From Oryzias latipes (taxonomy: Eukaryota > Chordata > Actinopteri > Beloniformes > Adrianichthyidae), in assembly GCF_002234675.1 (NCBI RefSeq), contig NC_019860.2, forward strand, positions 17,476,536 through 17,540,535: a DNA stretch of 64,000 nucleotides, written 5' to 3'. Shown piece by piece: positions 55,162 to 64,000 of the stretch. Position numbers and translations under genes: made by a program. Position 1 is the stretch's first letter, and each line of letters starts with the position of its first letter. The notes beneath the pieces are model-generated. The model made no database searches and was not told the DNA's origin. It worked only from the letters and a program-made list of their open reading frames with translations.

Positions 55162-58112
55162 CGTGTGCGTGCGTGTGTGTGTTTGTGTGTGCTTCAAGCA
55201 GTTCTGAGGGTTTATATCACAGTACAGATCCAGAACTGTCCCTTTATTCAAGTTTGTTGTACTGGATGTTAATCTGTTCATGAACATGCAAATATACTTT
55301 TATTTTTTTAAATCAAAAGAAGAAGAAATCCATTTAACAACAAACAAATTTGTAATTTATTTTTATTTAAATAAAAAAGAACAGATTTGTTCGGTCATGG
55401 AGAAATGTAATATTTTTAGGAATCACAGCTGTTCAAAAGAGTCGTTCAGTTTAGAAAAGTGCAGCCAGAAAATGTTTCGTCTTCAGAACAATCATGGATT
55501 ATTTAATCGTCTATGAAGCAATTAGGGTGTAATTAATTATCAATATATATTATAATTAAATTATAATTGAAAAAGAAGAACATTTATATTTCTTTGCACA
55601 ATCAGAAGGTTAAGAAAATGTTTAATATTAATTCTTAAGTCTTTAGTCGTGATAATGAGAGCTGGATGTAAAGAACGACAGTTGAGCTTAAAGAAATGGA
55701 AAACCAAAACAGTAAAAAAAAGTTGATAAAATGAAGAAAATGTTGGCAGTTTTTCCTGATACAGAAAGCAGAGATCAAAGCCTTTTCTGGATAAACAGCT
55801 ACAGTTTTCACTCATACTCACGTTTTCTATGTAGTTTGGCTTAAAGACGTCCTGCTCCCTGTGCTTCATCATCTCCTCCTCTCTCCTCCTCCTCTCCTCC
55901 TCATGCCTAAAGGAGGAAAAAGTTTCAGTGTAGACAACTTTGGATTGAAATCCCCGTCTGTACGCTCAGAAGCAGCAAAAGCCGAACCTCATCTCGATCT
56001 GTTTCCTTCTCTGCAGCTCCTGGTTCCGGAGCTCCTCCAGCCTCCTCAGCTCCTCCTGACGCCTCATCAGATCTGAAGTGGGAAACGACGGTTCAAATCA
56101 GGGTGAGGGTCTGCGCTGGTGACCGTTTCCTGATCGAAGTCGGACATGAGGCCTACCCTGTCGCATCAACATGAGCTGGTGTTCATGCCTGGCTGATTCC
56201 AGCTCCGCCTCCAGCTTCTCTTTGGCCTCCTTGATGTTTCTGTCCACCTGCTCCCTTTGCTGCTTCTCCATCTCGTCCAGAGCTTTCCAGCGGGACGAGT
56301 ACTCAAACTCGAAGGTGCCGGGCTGGGCGAAGCGCGGCGGCTGCTCTCGCTCCCTGAAAGAGAAGCGTCAAAGTGTTCACTGCTTCTTTACTGCTTCTTT
56401 TACGCCTAAATGTGGGTAAAACGTAGCTGCCAGACTCACTTGTGGTACTTTGGAGTTTTCTGCAGTAGTTTTTCCGGCAGCCCGTCTTCATCATCCAAGT
56501 GCTCCAGAGGCTCGACGATGACGGGACACGGAGTTCTGCAAACAGAAGGACCGGGTGGGTGGGTCAGGAGACGTCGGGTTGAAAAGAAAAGCAGAATTTC
56601 TTTACGCACGTGGTCAGCAGCAGAGCTCCCTCGCTGCAGCGCTCCAGAGCCTTCCGAGCCACCACCTTGTTCCCAAATTCCACAATCCCTTTCCCGGTGG
56701 GACGACCGCGATCGTCCGTCACTACGATGGCTCGCTCGACTGGACCGAACTGGGAAAAGGCCTGCAGAGAGACGACATTTCTGTCAGCGCTGTACGGAGG
56801 GGTTATTTCATCGAGAATCCGTTTGGGGAAATCCCATCACTCCACCTGCTCCAGCAGTTCATTGGTCACCGTCGGCAGCAGATTGCGGACGGTGAGCGCC
56901 GCACCGTGAGTCGCGAAGCGGATCTTCAGCTGTCGATTATTTAAAACTGTGCCGTCCAACTCAGCTTTAGCGATCTCTGCTAGCGTGCGGGTTTCCTAGA
57001 AAACAAGTCACCTAGCATCAAGGGCCCGCAATCATTTGAGAAACAAAGGGCCACAATGTTTCCTGTTAGCACAAAAGAGTTAATTCATAAAAACACTGAT
57101 GATTTCTGATTCAATTTAAATACATTTTAATCTATATAATCACATTTCTATTGTTTTTATTAAAAAAGAAAGTCATCACAAAATTAGATTTGCAATTTTC
57201 CTTAAAAGCTTATTAAAAAATGTATCAGTTTTCTTGTAAAAAGAAAAACAAATGTATAAAAAAAAAAACATTTGAATTTTATGATGTTGAATCAATCCTA
57301 AATAGCTTATTTTTTAATGTTCAATATGCACTTTTGTGCTAAAACGTGCGAAAATACGGATATATTAGCTACTCACCCCTTTGTGGAATCAATAAAGTTT
57401 TATTCTATTGAATTAGCATCACATTTTGACAGTACTTGTTTTTTTGTGGCAACTTTATGTCAAAGACAAAACATTTTCGTGCGTGTTAATATTAAAAATG
57501 GAAATATAGAGATATGACCATAAGGACTGCAGAAATTAGATGCAACTTTATGTCAAAACAAGCCTTAAAATGTGCCGAAAATTGTTTCGCTCTGTTCCAC
57601 CGAAGTGCGCCTGCGCCTTAATGGTGCGTTCATGGACATCATTCTTTGCTAAAGCTGCTTATAGCAAAATAAACGTCATTTCGGTGTAAAATTAAGTTCT
57701 TTTTTCTACTTATAAGTCTGCGTACCAGACGGATGAAGCCAAAGCCTCGCTCTCTGTTGATGAACATCTCGCCAATGTTTCCATATTTTGCAAACATGTT
57801 TTTGAAGTCCTCTTCCGAAATATCCTGCGGCAGGCTGCCCACAAAGAGGCGCGAGCGCTGGGTGAAACTCTTCTCCCCCGGCTTCCTGAAGCTCGAGATG
57901 TCAAAAGTCATTTCTGAATGGCTTTTGCCGCTCCCCTCCGCATCCGCTGCTTCTGCCGGCTCTTCCGCGGGGGAGTGTTGAGGCGGCGGGGCTGGACTGT
58001 GTTTGCTTGCCGGCCTCTGCTGCTCCGCCACCGGGGAGTCTGTCCCGCGTCTCGCCGACTGCGGAGAATTCATGGCGAACACGCGCCCTTGTGACATGTT
58101 CCGGTTTGCCAT
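50647..58112 (-). CDS. pspc1: Paraspeckle component 1 (DBHS RNA-binding protein), 10 coding exons
   Basis: Nuclear RNA-binding protein of the PSPC1/NONO/SFPQ family, found in paraspeckles and in RNA processing. Exons: 58112-57726, 56995-56846, about 56,763-56,610, 56,536-56,440, 56,355-56,159, 56,072-55,988, 55,906-55,822, 54121-54064, about 51,209-51,074 and 50,818-50,647 (about 506 residues). After a variable N-terminus ([15 protein letters not shown]) come [20 protein letters not shown] and RRM1 ([14 protein letters not shown], then [15 protein letters not shown]), then RRM2 ([40 protein letters not shown]). The NOPS segment ([20 protein letters not shown]) and a long charged coiled coil ([20 protein letters not shown]) follow. 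The tail [19 protein letters not shown] and the end GPNSKRRRY match PSPC1 rather than NONO. The ATG at 58112 has a strong context (ACCATGGCA). It is minus strand, like the abcc4-like exon. Confidence 0.95.
51265..51505 (+). repeat. Dispersed repeat family R1, copy 5 (pspc1 intron)
   Basis: Begins TAAAGACCCACTGAGGATTT and contains GATGGAGGACAAAGACTTCT and GAATCAGGAGCAGAGGAAAA, then ends ATTGTAATTAAAAGACCACC. It is the most compact copy (about 240 bp) and appears to show both ends of the family: AAAGACC(C)ACT at the start and AAAAGACCAC at the finish. Confidence 0.6.
52700..53260. mobile_element. Dispersed DNA element, family R5, copy 2 (reverse of copy 1)
   Basis: Reverse-complement blocks of 35220-35485: GTCTGCATTATCAGAAATCA, CACACGCCGTGGAAGCCTGA, GTAGGCCATGGTCACTTAAA and GCACGTTGTCATGTTACCGT. 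The far end CAGCCAATCAGAATCGAGAA plus TTCACCC also matches 30,600-30,640. A self-complementary middle (CGTGGAAGC...GGTTGCTTC) suggests a foldback element. Confidence 0.5.
54007..54031. repeat. Short C-run and (CA)n microsatellite
   Basis: CCCCCCC followed by about 10 CA units, just downstream of a pspc1 exon in the intron. Confidence 0.9.
55127..55193. repeat. (GT)n microsatellite, interrupted
   Basis: GT units with occasional TT and GC interruptions over about 65 bases in a pspc1 intron. The open frames over it on both strands are artefacts. Confidence 0.95.
57000..57725. other. pspc1: First intron of pspc1, no further gene
   Basis: AT-rich intron between coding exons 1 and 2. The open frame at 57317-57517 has no recognisable family. 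The intron begins GTACGC at 57725 on the minus strand. Confidence 0.7.
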
Positions 58113-58300
58113 GGTTCTCCGTTTAAAGAAGCGTAAATTCCACTTACTCCGCGGAAAATGCTGGAACAGCAACCGCTTAGACGCACCGCTTCTCTACCCC
58201 CTCTTCCGAAATTCAAAGATGGCGAGGAGTGCGCGCGCAGGTGCAGTCAGTTCTTCAATTAACAGCAGATTTGTAACGCAAAGCTGAGCTGCTGCCCCCT
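58113..58300 (-). promoter_or_regulatory. pspc1: pspc1 5' UTR and proximal promoter
   Basis: The GC-rich zone around and upstream of the ATG has several CpGs and no TATA box. It includes a minus-strand CGCCATCTTTGAATTTCGG, which carries a YY1-like GCCATCTT core. This fits a broadly expressed gene. The exact start site cannot be read. Confidence 0.45.
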
Positions 58301-60357
58301 ACAGGTGGCTAAAGGTACTTTAATACTTATTTCCTTGCAGAACACTGATGTTTATTTTTCTGGCGACTAGGCAGATAGATTACAAAGATTATGAAATACT
58401 ACACATAAGCAATTTTAGTTTTACAGGGGTTTAATGTCTACGGCAGTTAAACAATTAATTAATTCACTTTATTTCAGACTCAGATAAATGAAGACAGACA
58501 GAACGTACAAAAAAAAGTTTAAAAAAAAAACAACTACAATATACAACCATTTAAACAGAGTATAATCTCCAGTGCTTCCTCAAGGCGGAGGTGTAGCGGC
58601 ATGAGCTTCTTCAGGGATCAGTCAGAGACATTGTAAGTGTCTCTGACAATCAACACGCCCAAATATTATTCCTCAATTCTTCTGAAATATTTGTTTAACT
58701 ATTATTTTATGATATTATCCTTAATTTACATCAAGTTTTTCGTGCACTGGTTTAAAAGTAAGGGTTTAAATTAACCTCTCACCTATGAAGAGTGTCAATT
58801 CCAAACACCTTTTAAAAAAATAAAAAAGTAAATTCCAGCAGCAATGCCTGAACAGTAGCTTCTGTAACCGGACAAGCCCCCGACTGAACGAAAGCAGTGT
58901 GCGTTCAAGCAACCACTTTCAATGAAAAGTCTATGTAAAACGCGCGTCCAAAACTCTTGCATTCACACGTAGCTTTGACAGGTTTCTGTACATGTTTTCG
59001 TACAAAAATGGGGTCCATTGAACGAGCATTGAAAGTTAAACCAGGCCAAACTCTCACCAACCAGGGACTCGAATTTGGTGGCGACGGATGGATGGCATCA
59101 TTTTTTATTCACGGAAGTGCCAGCCGTTTGAGAACTGACCATGGAGGAGAAATTAACATCTGCGATTTGTGCTTAGAGGGGATTGTGTGACACCAAGTCT
59201 TTCGAATATCGGAATAGAGCTGTGAAAGAAAACGCCTGGAGCAAGATTAGCACAGGCGTTTAGCGCCTTCTTGAACGCGCCTCAAATGCCCGACTTTCCA
59301 GTTGCATTTGTCTCCCTCTTTTGCAGTCATTCCTCTGCAAAGTCACCTCATTGTGTGAAACAGTTTTCCAGGGGAAACCCCCTTTTCCCTGCCTCCAGAT
59401 ATAACGGCGCATCTTTGCACACATGCTGCTGACATTCCACCGTTTGACGGGGCCCTGGTGGGCCTCTGTCTGCTTCTCTGCCTCTCCAGCGAGAGATCAC
59501 ATGTCGAGTCGGGTCAGAGGGCCGCTGCCTGTCACTGATGGAGCCTCTTTCAGACATGCACTCTTTACCATTTATCTGATGGCGGCTGAACAAGAAGCCA
59601 CCGTGTCTTTCATTAAAGGAATGTGATGGAGCTGGCGGGGAAGGAAGGATGCGTCTTCCCCCAATTTGTCCTGAGACATGATGTGAAGGTTTTTTTTTTT
59701 GTGCTTACATCCACCTGAGAAGCTGCTCTTATCATTTCCTGCTTTCTTTTTGTTTTTTACTGATTTCAACTCAAAGTATATGTTTTTTTTAAAATCTCTT
59801 CAAAGCAAAAGTTTTTTTAATATAATAATAATAAACTGTTTAACAAAAAAAACAAAAAAAAGTTTGTTTTAAAGAGTAAACAGTAAATTCAATCAAAGAA
59901 AATAAAAAGCTTGACCAAAACATAAACCACATAATTGCTTAAGCGAAATTTACTCAAATAAAAATGAAGTGTATGTAATTCAGGAGACATCACATAAAAA
60001 TATAATGTTGATTAATTTAAAAGTTAAACCATGCTTTTCATTTTTATACATAATCCTTAATATTTATTATGTATTAGTCAATTATAAATAATAAATACAA
60101 GAGCTTTGTTTTCAACATTTTTTATTTTAAAGGAGATTCTTAACCTTTCACTTTGATTTACAGTTTATAGTGAGCTAATTTTATTTAAACAAACAAAAAA
60201 ATCCATGAAATCGCCTAAGTGGACCCATGCAGATACAGGAACTGACCTGAAAAAATAAATAAAACCAGCAGTAAAAGTTTATAAGAAACTCCCAAAAAAT
60301 TAGAGAAACATTCATGTAAATACCTTTAAAGTTTGAAAAGCATAAAAATTCACATAA
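58300..60357. other. Intergenic region upstream of pspc1
   Basis: AT-rich DNA containing an R4 copy (58860-59300). From 59,330 to 59,640 the sequence is less repetitive and more GC-rich (CATTCCACCGTTTGACGGGG), but no exon could be supported in either strand. Confidence 0.5.
58860..59300. mobile_element. Dispersed repeat family R4, copy 3 (longest)
   Basis: Contains GTGTGCGTTCAAGCAACCAC, CTTTCAATGAAAAGTCTATG, GTGACACCAAGTCTTTCGAA, GGAATAGAGCTGTGAAAGAA and an end GGCGTTTAGCGCCTTCTTGA. TTCAAGC near the start and TTGAACGCGCC near the end suggest inverted termini. It shares its second half with 13,380-13,560. Non-coding. Confidence 0.55.
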
Positions 60358-60562
60358 CCCTTGTGCTATCCTAGGTACTTTAAAATTGGGAGTTGGGTCA
60401 TTTAGACCCACTAGACAGTGCGCTGAACCTTTTTTCTTCAATGATTTGTGATCCTCACTGGTGTCCATGGATTACATGAAATCTTTCCACCTTTATCCAC
60501 CTTTGTCATGGTAGGAATAACATGTCAATGTAAGGGGGGGGTCATCTAAGATAGCACAAGGG
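60358..60562. mobile_element. piggyBac-type MITE, second copy (205 bp)
   Basis: Same length and orientation as the element at 43360-43564. It starts CCCTTGTGCTATCCTAGGTA and ends CTAAGATAGCACAAGGG. The right flank is TTAA, while the left flank reads ATAA, one base off the expected TTAA. The interior keeps the CCCACTAGACAGTG and CTTCAATGATTTGTGATC blocks. Confidence 0.75.
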
Positions 60563-61219
60563 TTAAAGGCAAATATTTAGGTGGTTCAAGGCACTCTGGT
60601 GGAGACTATAGGACATGAACAACCAGAGATCCACAAACGGCCTACGGTCATGCAAAAATAAATTACTTAAAGATGCAAAATAATGTGTTTTTTTCCAGTG
60701 TCGGGGTTTTAAAAGAGTTCATAGTTAAATCATACTTAGTTTTAGAGTTTTGTTTTGGAGTATTTGAAATGTAAATCTTTTCAAGGAGGAAAGGGGAGCA
60801 AAAGCAATTTCACAATAAAAGTACATAAAAAAAATAAAATAAACCTACATAATGACATCAGATATTTTAGTCTAACTAGATAAATAATAAAACATTAAAA
60901 AAGGGAATAGCTGCATTGTACCTTGTAAAAGTCATATTTATTTTATTATTATTTGTTTCTTTACTTAAAAGATCATTGATCTTAATACAATGTTTTCTAA
61001 TGAAAGATATTATTTTTGTTCTAATGCTAATTTTAAAATCTCACATGTCATATTTATTCCTATATTCTTTTTTTATTTCTACTTAAAAAAATCATATTTT
61101 TTTAATATAAATGTAAAAAAAAAATGAGATTTTTATGCTTAAAGACAATGTTTAAATAAATAAAAATTCCTTTTCAAGAAAGGTTTGAATGGTAGAAAAT
61201 TGACGGAGATGTGGATGAC

Positions 61220-61330
61220 GCTCTGTGACGTCACAGTCGTGCCCCTCCCCCTCCCGCAGCTTTTTTTTTCATTCTCCTCCGCCTGGAGAGAAGTCTGCTG
61301 CAGCTTGACGGAGGACCTGGAGCAGGTACC
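61220..61330 (+). promoter_or_regulatory. Candidate promoter and non-coding exon with a full CRE
   Basis: TGACGTCA at 61226-61233 is followed by a C-rich stretch (GCCCCTCCCCCTCCCGCAGC) and then GGAGAGAAGTCTGCTGCAGC, with a possible donor GGAGCAG|GTACCTT at about 61,325. CRE plus GC-rich DNA in otherwise AT-rich intergenic sequence suggests the start of a plus-strand gene lying beyond the window. The downstream coding exons are not visible here. Confidence 0.35.
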
Positions 61331-63792
61331 TTCAAGCCTCTATTGTTGTCTTCTCAGGCAAGTTCGAGTGACTTCTCATCTTTGATGGTGAGTTTAACTG
61401 CTCTGCAATGAAAAACTGATTGTTTTGGTCTGGTTTTAGATAATATTATGGGCTGAAAAGAAGAAATATCTTTTTTTGATTATGTTCATCACCAAAATGC
61501 AAGGATCTATGCATACATGCCTGTTTTTTTTTAGAAAAATGATAACTGATCATGTGAAATATAGTATTTGTATTAAAATAGGCATTTTTACTTTTAGATT
61601 TGATGTAAAATTAGCAGTTAAACTTTAAAACATCACATAAATTGAGTGAAATATAAAATGACAAAAGTTTTTTTTCTTTTTGCGACACATTTTTATAGTT
61701 TTGGTTTAAAAAGTCTCATAGAATAACATATTGTTTTGTGCTCACACCCCTAAATTCAGTTTTTCACCAAAGCTGGACTGAAAAACTCCCAAAAACCTCA
61801 AGCGTTGGAGGCTAAAATCCAGTTCCATGGACTGGAGCCGCTTATCCGGAGCCAAACCGCGCAGGACGTGATGTTTCCACTGGTTTGCTGTGACCTTTTT
61901 AAGACATTTCACAAGGTTGCTGGGATGGCGAAGACTTTACGAGACACCCAGAGCTTCATAAAAGTCGCAGATTGACTCATGCAGGAGGAAAAGTTTGCTG
62001 GATTTTTTGGGGGGGGTTGTTGTTGTGCAGTTTTCTAAATCTCCTGTCCTGAGCGGAGAAAGTCGGAGGTGGGGGGGGGGCAAAAAGCAGCAGTTAAGCC
62101 CCTGCTGTTTGTGTCTGGTTAACCAAGTCAAGCTGCTTTACTTCAAAGGCAGTGGTGGTGGTCTGCGTTTTGATTTAACTCACTTTTGACACACATGACC
62201 ACTGTGGAGCCGTTCATTTCAGCAATTTACTCATTTGTAGTTGATTCTGTGTCAGCTGTAGGGAGCCACTTTGGCCGTTTTGGCTGTAAACTGTGGCTGC
62301 AATACGTCCCTTTTTGGGGGTGATATTGAGCTGGGTGACTCGTCAAAGGAAATCTCACCGTCAAATCAGTTCAAAATTATTTCAGCAGCCCAACTGTAGG
62401 ACTTCTGAGAGACTGAGAGAAAAACGAGTTTGCTGCACCAGTTTATGCAAATGTTTGACTCATTCAAGCAGGTTAAAGGCTCATAACATGACCTATCATC
62501 TAAGCAAGTTGGGAATATAAAAAAAAATAGTTAACTCAACATATTTGCATCCAAGAAATAATCAAACATGATTTACAAATAAAGTTTTTTTTTAACCTAT
62601 AAATGTGTGTGTTTTTTTAAGCTGTTGTGTGCAGAACGCCCTTAAAAAAGACACAACACACCCAAAAACTAAGTTATGTCAACACTTCACCCCTTAAGTC
62701 AGGTAAATGATTCATAGGTTAGCATGAAGCGGCTGAAGAAACAGAAAGAGAACCCACTTAAATAAAAAAAAAATACAATAAGTGGACAGAAATGGCATGA
62801 AAACCGCTATCATCCATGAAGAAATTCTCAAAACTACTTAACATCACAAGAAAGGCTGGTTAATTTAAGGTCAAATCTGAACATTTTTTAGCAAACTTGA
62901 TTTAAAAAAGCAGAATCTCTCCATCCTCAGCCCCCTCTGTTTGTATCAGCCATCTATTCTTCCAAATCCCTGCTCCTCTGAAGCCCATTTCTCTGTGGAC
63001 AGAAACCGGGCATCCATCAGAAACCCAAGAGCTGGAGACCTCATCAACTTCTCCTTTGAGCGGTACAGCATATCATTATGAGCTCTACAGTAGCACCGTG
63101 CTCTGAGAGGTTCCATGGATGAATGGAGGCACTTGAACTGAGAGGAGGAGGGGGGGGGGGGGTCTGAAGCCTTTCTAATAATCTTCTAATGAATCCTCGC
63201 TTCCAGAGCTAAACTCCACACTTTTAGCAGATGCTGATGGCTAACCGAACTGTCTAACGCTAGGAATATGGGTTTAGGATCTGATACTTTTAACTTTTTC
63301 TTGATATCATTGAGTAGAAGCTCTTAATTGCTTTGTTGATTGTAAATCATTTCAATCAAGAAGAATTTTGTTGCATTTGAACATGTAATTGTTTTTTATA
63401 TAATGATGTTAGCAAAGAAGTAAAGAAAGTAAGTGAAGATAAATTATTTAATTTTTTTTACTTTCAGCACAACTTTTAGTTTATTTAACCACTGAAGGTA
63501 ATGCATCGCTGAAGTTTTGTCCAAGATTAAACACATAAAAGTGGCCTAGTACACTTTCACACTGCACTGTTTGGTCCACACCATGGTGTCTTCTTGAATG
63601 ATTGTTAAACTGACCTGAACATCTAACGTGAGGGACTCAGTTGTCTTGCAAAAGAACTCGGGTGCGGTTTACCACAGTGTGAATGCAAACAGATTTAAGC
63701 GAATTAAAGAGGGAAATCACAAAAGGGCAAAAAAAAAAACTTTCAAGCTATTGTAAAGGCCTAATCACAGCTCAATCGCACCCTCGTACTAA

Positions 63793-64000
63793 AGGCCGTG
63801 TTACACAGCCACTACGTACATTTTGCACATATACAAATAACAATGGGTCATACGTGAATATACGTGGAAAAGGTGAGAAAAGTTGAGGTCTTTTGTGGGA
63901 AATTTTCAGATGTATCACAAATGAACCACGTTAAAAACCACAAAATAAGTAAGAATATACCACACAGAAAACACGTAAATCAACGGAGAACATGAACCGT
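63793..64000. mobile_element. Transposon family R3, second copy, cut by the window end
   Basis: Begins GGCCGTGTTACACAGCCACT followed by ACGTACATTTTG, as at 6342. It continues with GTCATACGTGAATATACGTG, a block found reverse-complemented near 6,865-6,885. The other end lies outside the window. Confidence 0.55.

Larger units (their letters stand above)
60563..64000. other. Gene-poor right end of the window
   Basis: AT-rich sequence with homopolymer runs (for example a G run near 63,152-63,162). Apart from the promoter-like patch at 61,220-61,330 and the R3 copy at 63,793 onward I see no exon. The open frames here (61185-61385, 62293-62520, 63683-63886) show no family signature. Confidence 0.5.

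Noticed and set aside
56410-56944. Plus-strand frames of 99-161 codons over pspc1
   Set aside because: Antisense of pspc1 exons 2-4; the minus-strand reading gives the RRM and NOPS motifs.

Overview
The window is vertebrate nuclear DNA, almost certainly from a ray-finned (teleost) fish. Genes are split into many short exons with GT..AG introns, introns and spacers are AT-rich and full of small inverted-repeat DNA transposons and microsatellites, and the proteins read by splicing exons match fish/vertebrate families. I cannot fix the species from sequence alone. Product names come from recalled family sequences, not from a search.

Layout. 1-12,665 (+): the 3' part of an nbeal2-like gene (PH-BEACH-WD40), with about 20 coding exons and a long 3' UTR. 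12,715-19,810 (-): a secreted C-type-lectin-like gene. I could assemble ten coding exons in consistent phase (1,932 nt, 643 codons plus stop). Its middle is made of tandem 14-residue repeats, and two of its exon modules lie in a nearly identical 887-bp tandem duplication. 21,900-26,590 (+): fdx1 (mitochondrial ferredoxin/adrenodoxin), four coding exons. 26,630-40,300 (-): arhgap20 (PH, Ras-associating, RhoGAP). fdx1 next to ARHGAP20 is also the human arrangement, which supports both calls. 44,019-44,162 (-): a single exon matching the C-terminal part of an ABCC4-like transporter, with no recognisable upstream exons. 44,500-46,560: a palindromic array of about 11 tRNA-like units. 47,000-50,600: intergenic. 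50,647-58,112 (-): pspc1 (paraspeckle component 1, DBHS family), ten coding exons. 58,300-64,000: gene-poor DNA with a CRE-containing, GC-rich promoter-like patch near 61,230 and several transposon copies.

The genes are unrelated housekeeping or cell-type genes and do not form a pathway. nbeal2 and the lectin gene converge, as do fdx1 and arhgap20, and in each pair the predicted polyadenylation signals are only about 80-100 bp apart.

The two parts most worth follow-up are the lectin gene with its 14-residue repeat modules and repeated lectin-head exons, and the tRNA-like palindromic array, whose A-box/B-box spacing is held at 43-45 nt with T-runs after several units. Neither is something I recognise as a described system.
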